Assembly: GCF_002567005.1 (NCBI RefSeq)
Contig: NZ_NUZU01000001.1
Coordinates: forward strand, 1-64,000
DNA length: 64,000 nt
Direction of reading: 5' to 3'
Origin: Bacillus sp. AFS073361
GTDB taxonomy: Bacteria; Bacillota; Bacilli; Bacillales; Cytobacillaceae
Below, piece after piece: positions 1-7,333 of this stretch. The notes under the pieces are model-generated. The model did no database searches, had not been told where the DNA came from, and was given only the letters and a program-made list of their open reading frames with translations. Position numbers and translations under genes: made by a program. Within the stretch, counting starts at the first letter, position 1. Each line of letters starts with the position of its first letter.

Positions 1-25
1 GCCAGGATCAAACTCTCCAAGAAAG
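1..25 (-). rRNA. 16S rRNA, 5' end only
   Basis: Read on the minus strand, the first bases give the universal 16S 5' motif GAGAGTTTGATCCTGGC. Only the first ~20-25 nt of the gene lie in the window; the rest runs off the left edge. The exact mature 5' end cannot be fixed from sequence alone. Confidence 0.95.
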
Positions 26-210
26 TTGATTAGCTCATTTGTTACGTTGGCTTAGCTTCACTTTTTTTGAAAGATTCACTAATAAAATTTTGTTGACGTT
101 TCTGCTTTGTTTAGTTTTCAAAGAACTATTTTGTGACAGGTTTATAGTTTATCATCTCATCACCAGAAAGTCAAACATTATTTTTAAATAATATTTTTTC
201 TGAATCAGCG
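26..210 (-). other. 16S rRNA leader with boxA-like antitermination element
   Basis: This is the transcribed leader between the rrn promoters and 16S. On the minus strand, around 108-136, it contains TTCTTTGAAAACTAAAC, which resembles the conserved rrn leader block of Bacillus that overlaps the boxA antitermination signal. No open reading frame is present. Assignment rests on position and motif. Confidence 0.7.
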
Positions 211-216
211 AGATCT

Positions 217-245
217 ATCATATCAACCACATTAACTTTTGTCAA
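217..245 (-). promoter_or_regulatory. rrn promoter P2
   Basis: On the minus strand, TTGACA (240-245) and TATGAT (217-222) are separated by exactly 17 nt, a near-consensus sigma-A promoter. It is the proximal one of two reading into 16S. Confidence 0.85.
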
Positions 246-311
246 CTGGTGAAGGATTATATTTCTAAGAAACATCTAAGTTTCATATACTGTTCCCTCA
301 TCAGATTTACT

Positions 312-341
312 ATATTACTATACATGTATCTTTAAAGTCAA
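312..341 (-). promoter_or_regulatory. rrn promoter P1
   Basis: On the minus strand, TTGACT (336-341) and TAATAT (312-317) are separated by 18 nt, about 95 nt upstream of P2. Tandem P1-P2 arrangement is typical of Bacillus rrn operons. Confidence 0.75.
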
Positions 342-423
342 CTATTATTCTACAAAATATATTATTTTCTTTTATAAGATAACTATTCCATCATTAAAAC
401 ATTGACTCAGCTCTAGTGCACCG

Positions 424-452
424 CTGATTCTTTAATACACTTCGGTTATAAT
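424..452 (+). promoter_or_regulatory. Putative promoter of the LacI-type gene
   Basis: A perfect -10 TATAAT (447-452) lies about 80 nt upstream of the regulator start. The -35 at 17-nt spacing is weak (CTGATT, 424-429), so this promoter may be weak or controlled. It points away from the rrn promoters. Confidence 0.45.
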
Positions 453-502
453 ATAACATTATAAATTGAACAGAAAACGCGGGATCGCCATGCAGTTTAC
501 AT

Positions 503-518
503 GGTGTCAGGCACCGCT
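503..518. repeat. Isolated half-arm of the GGTGTCAGGCACC hairpin family
   Basis: The arm sequence GGTGTCAGGCACC, followed by GCT as in the full copies near 33.97 kb, occurs here alone with no opposite arm. It sits in the 5' leader of the LacI-type gene, ending 2 nt before its ribosome binding site. A decayed or partial copy is likely. Confidence 0.7.
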
Positions 519-533
519 TAGGAAGGTAATGGA

Positions 534-1499
534 ATGACAAATATTAAAGATTTGGCAAAGATGGCAGGCGTTTCTGTAACCACTGTTTCTCGGGTGTTGA
601 ATAATCATCCGTATGTAAGTGACGAAAAAAGGAATGCCGTTTTAGAGGCGATTAGGCGTAGTAATTACCAACAAAATATTAATGCCGTCCATTTAAGTAC
701 GGGCAAGACTTTCCTTGTAGGTGTGGTAGTTCCTTTTATCGATCACCTTTACTTTGCCCTATTAATGAAAGGAATCGCAAACGAAGCGTTAAAGCACAAT
801 TACAATTTGGTTATATTTCAGACTAACTACGTGGAAAGCCGAGAATTAGATGCATTACAAACGTTAAAACAAAAGCAGATTGATGCGTTAATTATTTGCT
901 CGAGAATATCCACATGGAGCCAAATTGAAACGTATTTGCCTTTTGGACCAATCATTTTATGCGAGGATACCAGAGGAAAAAAAGTATCCTCCACATTTGT
1001 GGATCACTATAAAAGTTTCCTATTTGCATTAGATTACCTCTATCAAAAAGGTCACGAAAAAATTGGTTATTGCATTGGGCGTAAATCAGGTACTAATAGT
1101 AAAAACAGAGAATTAGCGTATAAGGATTTTTTAGAAACCAATCGTTTATCCTATAATCCTTCCTATATTTTTGAGGATTGTCTCCAATTCGAGGATGGAG
1201 AAAAGGTAGTGGAGCAGATTAGAAAGATGCCCCAACCACCAACAGCCTTATTGGTGACAAGCGATGATGTTGCAGCTGGGATTGTTACCTGTGCAAAAAA
1301 TCTAGGTGTTACTATACCAGATAATCTTGCACTTATCGGGTTCAACAATCAACCTATCGCAAAAACGATGAGTATCACAACGATTGAAATTCCACTTGAG
1401 GAGATGGGCAGGAAACTATTTTTACAAGGAATCCACAAATATGAGGAGATTTCCCAAGACGAAATCCCCGTAACATTAATTGAACGGAATACCGTTTGA
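534..1499 (+). CDS. LacI/GalR-family transcriptional regulator
   Basis: This 321-residue protein has the N-terminal LacI helix-turn-helix at residues 3-22 (DLAKMAGVSVTTVSRVL), a hinge helix to about residue 55, and a periplasmic-binding-type effector domain from about residue 60 to the end. Length is standard for the family. The start is supported by GGAAGG 7 nt upstream. A HAD phosphatase gene lies about 200 nt downstream on the same strand with a palindromic operator in its promoter, so that gene is a plausible target. The ligand (probably a sugar or phosphosugar) cannot be told from the sequence. Confidence 0.9.
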   Translation: MTNIKDLAKMAGVSVTTVSRVLNNHPYVSDEKRNAVLEAIRRSNYQQNINAVHLSTGKTFLVGVVVPFIDHLYFALLMKGIANEALKHNYNLVIFQTNYVESRELDALQTLKQKQIDALIICSRISTWSQIETYLPFGPIILCEDTRGKKVSSTFVDHYKSFLFALDYLYQKGHEKIGYCIGRKSGTNSKNRELAYKDFLETNRLSYNPSYIFEDCLQFEDGEKVVEQIRKMPQPPTALLVTSDDVAAGIVTCAKNLGVTIPDNLALIGFNNQPIAKTMSITTIEIPLEEMGRKLFLQGIHKYEEISQDEIPVTLIERNTV

Positions 1500-1576
1500 T
1501 TCTCGCGAATTGATTGTTTCTATCTTCTTCACTCTCCGTACCTAATAAAAAAACAGAAATTATTTTTTCAATCCCC

Positions 1577-1607
1577 TTGACCTGAAACGCGTTTCATAAA
1601 CTATTCT
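1577..1607 (+). promoter_or_regulatory. Promoter with LacI-type operator upstream of HAD gene
   Basis: The perfect 14-bp palindrome TGAAACGCGTTTCA (1583-1596) lies between a -35-like TTGACC (1577-1582) and a -10-like TATTCT (1602-1607), with a long 19-nt spacer. The centre is GC, not the CG of a cre site, so a specific LacI-family regulator such as the upstream gene is likelier than CcpA. Promoter strength and operator use are inferred. Confidence 0.55.
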
Positions 1608-1695
1608 GTTTTTGCAAGAACTCACAACATTAGGTCGGCGTTATCAGTATTCCCTGAGCGTAACGACCTGTTGTGATTAAATGGAGGGATAGAAA

Positions 1696-2508
1696 ATGAA
1701 ACAACCTATGGTGTTTTTTGATATTGACGGTACATTACTTAACGAGAATAAAGTGATTCCAGATTCCACAAAAAAAGCCGTTCGTTTACTTCAGGAAAAA
1801 GGAGTGCACACGGTAATTGCCACTGGTCGTGTGCCGAAGATGTTTTCTTGGATTCAAAAAGAATTGAATATTAGTTCTTTCATTTCCATGAACGGACAAT
1901 ATGTTGTATATGAAGGACAAGAAATTTATGCCAATCCAATTAATCCTGAGCTGCTTCAGTCGATTTCCACTTTGACAGCAATCAACGGCCATGCCCTTGC
2001 CTACTGCAGCCACGATGATTTTAAAGTCAGCAAAGAAAACCATCCCTTTATTGAATCGAGTTTCGATTCATTAATGATGCCTTATCCTATAGTTGACAAT
2101 TCATTTTATATAAATCGGCCAATATTTCAGGGACATCTTTACTGCAACCACGAGGACAAATATCAATACGTCGACCATTTTCCTGATTTAGACTTCGTCA
2201 AGTGGCATGATTATGCTTATGATTTCCTGCCAAAAGGGGCCTCAAAAGCGGTTGGTATTCGCAAACTGCTTGAATTCGTAGATATCAATCACGAGAACTG
2301 TTTTGCATTCGGCGATGGTTTAAATGATTCGGAGATGTTATCCATGATTGGTACGGGGATCGCCATGGGCAATGGGGTTCCTGAAGCAAAGGCCGCAGCC
2401 GATCTAATTACCACAACATCTTCTAAACATGGGATTCTCAATGGTCTCATCCAGGTCGGCCTTTTAGAAAAAGACGCAGCCGCGGAATATGTAAACGAAG
2501 CAATATAA
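1696..2508 (+). CDS. Cof-type HAD-superfamily phosphatase
   Basis: This 270-residue cytosolic HAD hydrolase is of the Cof (IIB) type. Motif I is DIDGTLL (residues 9-15) with the nucleophile aspartate, motif II is the threonine in ATGR (about 42-45), motif III is the lysine in LPKGASKAVG, and motif IV is GDGLNDSEM. The large C2B cap between motifs II and III matches the family, and the length is normal. Members dephosphorylate sugar phosphates or similar small metabolites; the substrate is not readable. GGAGG lies 9 nt upstream of the ATG. Likely controlled through the palindrome in its promoter. Confidence 0.9.
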   Translation: MKQPMVFFDIDGTLLNENKVIPDSTKKAVRLLQEKGVHTVIATGRVPKMFSWIQKELNISSFISMNGQYVVYEGQEIYANPINPELLQSISTLTAINGHALAYCSHDDFKVSKENHPFIESSFDSLMMPYPIVDNSFYINRPIFQGHLYCNHEDKYQYVDHFPDLDFVKWHDYAYDFLPKGASKAVGIRKLLEFVDINHENCFAFGDGLNDSEMLSMIGTGIAMGNGVPEAKAAADLITTTSSKHGILNGLIQVGLLEKDAAAEYVNEAI

Positions 2509-2548
2509 CCATTGAAGAAGGATGGTTCTTAAAATGTTAGACCTTCAT

Positions 2549-2599
2549 TTAATTAACGTCTGTCAGACGGTAATCGTCCTCTACTAATAAAATTTTCAT
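2549..2599 (-). pseudogene. Response-regulator N-terminal remnant
   Basis: On the minus strand a strong ribosome binding site (AAAGGAGA, 2607-2614) precedes an ATG at 2599 that opens MKILLVEDDYRLTDVN and then a stop. The first nine or ten residues match the start of OmpR-family response regulators, including the acidic ED-D pocket residues. Nothing of the remaining ~210 residues follows. This is best read as the 5' stub of a response-regulator gene removed by deletion. A chance match or a real 16-residue peptide is not excluded. Confidence 0.5.
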
Positions 2600-2699
2600 T
2601 CTATTATCTCCTTTGCGATTGATTTTATAAGAAGTAAAATCATCTCTAGGAACCCTATCTAGCATCACAATCTTCAAGTTTACTTAAAAAAGACAAAAA

Positions 2700-2737
2700 G
2701 GGTGTCAGGCACCATGTGAACATGGTGCCTGACACCC
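2700..2737 (-). terminator. Hairpin-repeat copy acting as add terminator (short form)
   Basis: A perfect 17-bp inverted repeat (2700-2716 and 2721-2737, loop TGAA) is built from GGGTGTCAGGCACC. On the minus strand it is followed by TTTTTGTCTTTTTT, directly after the adenosine deaminase gene. It lacks the CGTGGACA inner stem found in the long copies. Confidence 0.75.
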
Positions 2738-2750
2738 TTCATTCTTCTTT

Positions 2751-3749
2751 TCATCCAGTTATATACTTCTTCAGCATTTCTTTTGTTTCGCAGTCGGCAA
2801 AGCTTGCTTCCACACTAGTAAGGTAAATTTGCTTATAGTCATTTTCGCTTATATTAAATTCTTTAAATACGATGTCACATTCATTTGCCATGGTAGTATC
2901 TGAAACGGTTCGGTTGTCTGTATTAACAGTTACCTTGACTCCATCTTTATGAAATTGATAAATGGGATGATCGCTAAACTGGTTCACCGCTTTTGTTTGC
3001 ACATTACTTGTTGGACACATTTCGAGCACAACTTGCTTTTCTTTCACGATGTTATATGCCTCACCACAGTCCTTTATAAATACACCATGGCCAATTCTCT
3101 CTGCTCCCAAAAGTTCAACTGCCTCTAATACGTTTTTCCCTACGCCCGTTTCACCTGCATGGATGGTTACTCGATAACCATATTCTCTAGCTAAGGCAAT
3201 CGGTTCTACGAATTTCCCACAAAACCCTTCCTCTTCCGATGCACATAAATCAATTGCAACTACACCTTCGCCAAGGAATCTCCTTCCCTTCTCTACAACC
3301 TCAAAAGCACGGGAAGCAGACATTGTCCTCATGCAAGAAAGAATCAAGTTCCCCTTTATCTCATATTGCTTTTCAGCCTCCTTTATTCCAGTTAAGACCG
3401 CTTGGATGATCTCTTCAACGTCTAATCCCCCTGCTGTATGAAGTAACGGAGCAAATCTTACCTCCATGTATTTCACATTTTCACGGGCTGCATCCTCAAA
3501 AAGTTCAAAGGTGATCCTTCTAAGATTTTCCTCTGACTGCATAACTAAATTAGGTATAGAAAATTTCTCTAAATATTCATCAAGGGATTCGCATTCTAAT
3601 GGAGCGATGAGTTCTTTTAGAATATCGTCCCTATTCATCGAAGGCAGACTGATTCCATCTCTCTTTGCAATATCAAGGATGGTTTCCGGTCTAAGACTGC
3701 CATCTAAATGGCAGTGAAGTTCTATTTTAGGTAAAGTTGCAAAATTCAT
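2751..3749 (-). CDS. add: Adenosine deaminase
   Basis: This enzyme hydrolyses adenosine (and deoxyadenosine) to inosine plus ammonia in purine salvage, in the cytosol. The 332-residue chain has the zinc ligands HCH (H12, H14) in HCHLDGS, H197 with catalytic E200 in IHAGETG, H221 in RIGHG, and D278 in NTDNR. The last motif carries Asn where animal enzymes have a second Asp; the NTDNR form also occurs in other bacterial adenosine deaminases. The start is fixed by AGGAGG about 9 nt upstream. The gene sits alone behind an adenine-class purine riboswitch with a terminator platform, which supports a purine substrate. Confidence 0.95.
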   Translation of the reverse strand: MNFATLPKIELHCHLDGSLRPETILDIAKRDGISLPSMNRDDILKELIAPLECESLDEYLEKFSIPNLVMQSEENLRRITFELFEDAARENVKYMEVRFAPLLHTAGGLDVEEIIQAVLTGIKEAEKQYEIKGNLILSCMRTMSASRAFEVVEKGRRFLGEGVVAIDLCASEEEGFCGKFVEPIALAREYGYRVTIHAGETGVGKNVLEAVELLGAERIGHGVFIKDCGEAYNIVKEKQVVLEMCPTSNVQTKAVNQFSDHPIYQFHKDGVKVTVNTDNRTVSDTTMANECDIVFKEFNISENDYKQIYLTSVEASFADCETKEMLKKYITG

Positions 3750-3776
3750 CGATAATTACCTCCTAATTGTTAAGAA

Positions 3777-3842
3777 AATAAAAAAAATTCCTGATTACGA
3801 AGAAAATACAAATTCATGTATCTTCTTCGTAATCAGGAATTT
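3777..3842 (-). terminator. Riboswitch expression-platform terminator of add
   Basis: A perfect 20-bp inverted repeat (3785-3804 and 3823-3842, 18-nt loop) is followed on the minus strand by eight T residues and ATTTT. The promoter-proximal arm coincides with the 3' half of aptamer helices P3 and P1, so aptamer folding and terminator folding are mutually exclusive. Ligand binding should therefore prevent termination. Confidence 0.88.
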
Positions 3843-3897
3843 ATAGGTTCCTGGTAGAGACCTCCAAACCATATCATTGGAGTTATACGAAAGTATT
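3820..3897 (-). promoter_or_regulatory. Adenine-class purine riboswitch aptamer
   Basis: On the minus strand the segment shows the purine-aptamer core in order: TATAA; P2 with the loop ATATGG; the J2/3 strand GTCTCTACC; P3 AGGAA/TTCCT with loop CCTATAA; then GATTACG before the closing P1 strand. The specificity base, the first T of GATTACG, is U as in adenine aptamers (guanine aptamers have GACTA). J2/3 has C where U is usual, at the position known to be flipped out. Together with the downstream terminator this predicts an ON switch for adenosine deaminase. Confidence 0.9.
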
Positions 3898-4000
3898 TAT
3901 TAAATTACTATTGCTAAAGAATAATAAATTCTATTTTTATTGTCAACCCTTTATACCTTTGATTGAACCGGATATATTTTCCTTTCCATTCGGACGTACC

Positions 4001-4891
4001 TTATTTATTTTTATAAAAACGATCTCGTACTTTTTTCAACCGGGCGTGGTATTTTAAAATGTCCAGTCTAGCTTTTTCGGCTTCTGGTGCAATCGGTCTT
4101 AATTTTTCCAACTCCCAATAATCAACAATCACATCTAGAACTTGATCGAAATATTCCAATGGACCGTAGTTTGCCTCTTTTGCAATAATCGCCATGCGAT
4201 CTTCGAAATCAGGCATTACTGTACCAGGCATTTGAAAGTTCTTAATAACATGTCCTAAATGATAACAGTAATTAGGTTCCAATTGGAGATGAAATTTAAT
4301 CACATCTCGATAAAAGGCATAATGCAACGTTTCATCTTTTGCAAGACGGCGGAGCAGACTAGCTAAATCTTTATCATGTGAACCAGCTACTTTCGCAACG
4401 TTATAGTAAAAAACCATCGTTGCCAGTTCTTGTAACGAGGTATATACCATGGTTTCAAACGGCGTGTGATAATCAGGGTTCCAGCCATTCTCAACGGTTT
4501 GTTTGTGTAAGTGGTGGAGCCGCTTCGGGTCTACATTACGAGTAATTAATAAATACGTTTCAATCAGGTTTGAATGCTGGTCTTCCTCTGCTGTCCAAGT
4601 ATGGACAAAATCTTTTATAACCGATAATGAACCCTTAAATGTTTGATCTAGATGCGAAGTAAACCATGGCAAGTTTACTTCGGTTAAAAGGGCGGTTTCA
4701 ACCGCCGTTATAATCGACGCGGGCAGTGTGACCTGACTTTCATCCCAGGGAACACGCCTGAAATCCATTGCCTTATCCCACGGTAAGTAGTCATGATAAC
4801 CCCAATCTATTTTTTCAGATCGCTTTTTATGTTCTTCATATAAATCTATAAGTTTAGGCTCCAATCGAAAGTCTAAATCATTTGTTAACAT
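4001..4891 (-). CDS. Acyl-ACP desaturase (ferritin-like diiron)
   Basis: This 296-residue soluble protein resembles the plant/mycobacterial stearoyl-ACP (DesA-type) desaturases that insert a cis double bond into acyl chains. The diiron site is visible as the carboxylate/histidine clusters EEDQH (about 112-116) and DETLH (about 196-200), with further Glu in the helices TEVNLPWF and LQELATM. There are no membrane helices. Two ATGs lie in tandem; the second (4891) has the better 6-nt spacing from GGAGG. It appears monocistronic. No clear terminator separates it from the add leader downstream. Confidence 0.85.
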   Translation of the reverse strand: MLTNDLDFRLEPKLIDLYEEHKKRSEKIDWGYHDYLPWDKAMDFRRVPWDESQVTLPASIITAVETALLTEVNLPWFTSHLDQTFKGSLSVIKDFVHTWTAEEDQHSNLIETYLLITRNVDPKRLHHLHKQTVENGWNPDYHTPFETMVYTSLQELATMVFYYNVAKVAGSHDKDLASLLRRLAKDETLHYAFYRDVIKFHLQLEPNYCYHLGHVIKNFQMPGTVMPDFEDRMAIIAKEANYGPLEYFDQVLDVIVDYWELEKLRPIAPEAEKARLDILKYHARLKKVRDRFYKNK

Positions 4892-5077
4892 CATAATCCT
4901 CCGTAATTGTAAATTTCGTTAGTTTCCCGTACAAACATTCTTAAAAGGCGAAAATGGTCCATTTATGCCCTTTTTAAAATTCGCGAATTATTTGGCCGTC
5001 TATTAATGAATACCTGATATTAGCACCTGATGCTAAGTCAATTGTATCACAACTATTCTGAATCTAACCAATAAATA

Positions 5078-5119
5078 AAAAAGTGAAACAGAAGGGATCG
5101 TCCTTCCATTTCACTTTTT
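5078..5119 (-). terminator. Terminator after binding-lipoprotein gene
   Basis: An inverted repeat (5078-5095 and 5102-5119, two internal mismatches) contains AAAAAGTGAAA in the outer stem, and the minus strand ends in a T-run. It lies immediately behind the stop codon. Confidence 0.8.
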
Positions 5120-5123
5120 GGTC

Positions 5124-6308
5124 TTACGGATTTACTTTTGTGTTAAATACTTGTTTACCATCTTTATATTCTAAGACAGTTGCTGATTTAACTGGATTGT
5201 GGTCTTTATCAATCGTAATCGTACCAGTAATCCTAGATAAATCTTTTGTTTTCTCTAATGCTTCTTTAATCTTAGTTGTATCTGTACCACCCGCACGCTC
5301 GATCGCATCAGCTAATAGATAGACAGTATCATAGCCAAGTGCATTAAATGCATTAGGAGATTCTCCATTGAACTTTTCTTTATATGTCGTTACAAACTTT
5401 TGGATTGTTTCATCTGGATCTCCAGATGTGTAATGGTTTGTGATAAATGTATTATTTAACGCGTCAGCTCCAGCTAACTCAACTAACTTCGGTGAATCCC
5501 AGCCATCTGCACCCATTAACGGAACAGTGATTCCTAATTCACGAGCTTGTTTTACAATTAATCCAACTTCTTCATAGTATCCAGGAATAAAGATGAATTG
5601 TGGATTTTTAGCCTTAATACGAGTTAATGTCGCACGGAAGTCTGTATCTTTTGCAACATAAGCTTCCTCAGCAACAACCTTGCCGCCTGCCTTTTCGTAA
5701 GTTTCTTTAAATGACGCTGCTAAACCTTTAGCATAATCGCTGGCACTATCTGCAAAGATTGCCGCATTATTTAATTTCAATTCCTTTGAAGCAAAATTAG
5801 CAGCTACAATTCCTTGGAATGGATCAATAAATGATGTACGGAAAACATATTCGTTTAATTTTCCATTATCCGCTACAGTTACGTTCGGACTTGTCCCTGA
5901 TGGAGTTAATAGGATTGTTTTCGTATCATTTGCGATTTGTGCCTGTGCTACGGTGTTACCGCTTGTTGCTGCACCAATAATCGCTGTTACTTTGTCTTGG
6001 CTGGTTAACTTAATCGCACCGTTTGTAGCTTCAGCAGCCTCTGACTTGTTATCTACTTTAACAAGCTCGATCTTTTTGCCCTTTATTCCGCCCTTTTTGT
6101 TGATTTCATCAACTGCAATATCAATTCCGTTTTCAAGTGACTCCCCGTAAGAAGCAACCCCACCGGATAACTCTAGGTTTACACCAACTTTAATGGTTTT
6201 ACTATCGCCACCTGAATTTGAACTTTCTTTTGCTCCAGAACACCCTGCAAGCACTCCCGCCAATAAAGTGGAGGCCATAAACATTTTTGCCCAATTCTTT
6301 TTCATCAT
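5124..6308 (-). CDS. Branched-chain amino-acid-type ABC substrate-binding lipoprotein
   Basis: This 394-residue protein has a lipoprotein signal peptide (MMKKNWAKMF, hydrophobic stretch, lipobox LAGC with Cys23) and a type I periplasmic-binding fold of the LivJ/Leu-Ile-Val family (IKVGVNLELSG at the start of the domain, GADGWDSP later). It would sit on the outer face of the membrane and deliver branched-chain amino acids or related compounds to a LivHMGF-type transporter. No permease or ATPase genes are adjacent, so it is an orphan subunit here. AAGGGG precedes the start. A cre-overlapped promoter lies about 180 nt upstream. Confidence 0.88.
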   Translation of the reverse strand: MMKKNWAKMFMASTLLAGVLAGCSGAKESSNSGGDSKTIKVGVNLELSGGVASYGESLENGIDIAVDEINKKGGIKGKKIELVKVDNKSEAAEATNGAIKLTSQDKVTAIIGAATSGNTVAQAQIANDTKTILLTPSGTSPNVTVADNGKLNEYVFRTSFIDPFQGIVAANFASKELKLNNAAIFADSASDYAKGLAASFKETYEKAGGKVVAEEAYVAKDTDFRATLTRIKAKNPQFIFIPGYYEEVGLIVKQARELGITVPLMGADGWDSPKLVELAGADALNNTFITNHYTSGDPDETIQKFVTTYKEKFNGESPNAFNALGYDTVYLLADAIERAGGTDTTKIKEALEKTKDLSRITGTITIDKDHNPVKSATVLEYKDGKQVFNTKVNP

Positions 6309-6779
6309 AAGGACCCCTTTTTTCTATTTTTTCTGACAAATCACATCGTAGATTGATAGATTATCTAACATGAACAACGATTGGATTGTCTAGGTGATTT
6401 ATTAAATATTATTTTAGTACAATTAATCTCTTTCGTCTAGTATATTATTCTATTTATTTAAATATTTCTGAAACTTACGACTTATCAGATTATATGGTAA
6501 CGCTTACAATACTGATTCTATGATATATCTATTTAAAAGAGCCATCTAATTATTGAAAGAATTATATTAAAAAAGAAAAGAGAATCCCTCCCTAATTTCA
6601 TTACAAAAACATTTTTTTCCTGGAAAATTATTTAAATCAGAGGATTTTCTAACCATTACAAATCCTTTACACTCATTTAACATTAAATTAAGAAAAAATC
6701 TTATCATTCCCATATACAATTAAGTAAAGCAAAGCAAATGATTGGTTGATAATGAATACTTTATAAAGGGGAATGGGCA
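6309..6779. other. Divergent intergenic region
   Basis: This 471-bp AT-rich stretch lies between the binding lipoprotein (minus) and the PAP2 gene (plus). Apart from the cre/-10 element at 6489-6508 and a weak CodY-box-like sequence at 6462-6476 (three mismatches to AATTTTCTGAAAATT), I see no gene or RNA structure in it. Confidence 0.5.
6489..6508 (-). promoter_or_regulatory. cre site beside -10 of the binding-lipoprotein gene
   Basis: On the minus strand TGTAAGCGTTACCA (6495-6508) fits the CcpA consensus TGNAANCGNWNNCW at every defined position, and TATAAT (6489-6494) follows directly. The -35 is poor. Carbon catabolite repression of the downstream lipoprotein gene is inferred. Confidence 0.55.
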
Positions 6780-7310
6780 TTGATGAGAATATTACAATTG
6801 TTTTATGGCTTCGAATGCCGATTATTTCAGCAGGTGAATCGTCATTTTGATAAAAGTGTATTAAATCTTTTTTTCCGCATGGTGACGCACCTTGGTGGGG
6901 CAAGATTTACGATTGCTGCAACTTTACTTCTCATCATGTTTTCGCCGCGGGAGGCTAGGTTGATTGCCATAGCCAGTGCACTTGCTTTATCCGCAAGTCA
7001 CATACCTGTACACTTTGTAAAACTGCTGTTTCCCCGAAAAAGACCTTATTTAATCATAGAAAAAACAAAGGTCCCTGAAAATCCATTACAAGATCATTCT
7101 TTTCCATCGGGACATACCACTGCCATTTTTTCCGTTATCATTCCATATGTCTTATTCATACCTCACCTTTCCTTTATCTTGATCCCTTTAGGGCTTTTTG
7201 TGGGCATATCCAGAATTTACTTAGGCCTTCACTATCCTTCTGATGTAATTGCTGGGGGGATACTCGGTTCACTTACGGGGAGCCTTTGCTTCTGTTTATT
7301 GTGGTTATGA
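6780..7310 (+). CDS. PAP2-family membrane phosphatase
   Basis: This 176-residue polytopic membrane protein carries the PAP2 (type 2 phosphatidic acid phosphatase) signature in order: KLLFPRKRP, PSGHT and SRIYLGLHYPSDV, with the catalytic histidines in the second and third motifs. Relatives dephosphorylate undecaprenyl pyrophosphate or phosphatidylglycerophosphate on the outer membrane face. The start is TTG at 6780 or ATG at 6783; AAAGGGG lies 7-10 nt upstream. A glycosyltransferase follows after 23 nt, so the pair is probably an operon acting in lipid or envelope metabolism. Confidence 0.9.
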   Translation: MMRILQLFYGFECRLFQQVNRHFDKSVLNLFFRMVTHLGGARFTIAATLLLIMFSPREARLIAIASALALSASHIPVHFVKLLFPRKRPYLIIEKTKVPENPLQDHSFPSGHTTAIFSVIIPYVLFIPHLSFILIPLGLFVGISRIYLGLHYPSDVIAGGILGSLTGSLCFCLLWL

Positions 7311-7333
7311 GGATTACGATAAGGAGGGATTTT

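Noticed and set aside
1583-1596. cre site upstream of the HAD gene
   Set aside because: The dyad centre is GC while cre requires CG, so it fails at two defined positions.
3820-3897. Guanine riboswitch reading of the add leader
   Set aside because: The specificity position reads GATTA, giving U as in adenine aptamers; guanine aptamers have C there.
6462-6476. CodY box near the binding-lipoprotein gene
   Set aside because: Three mismatches to the consensus in AT-rich DNA; too weak to list as a feature.
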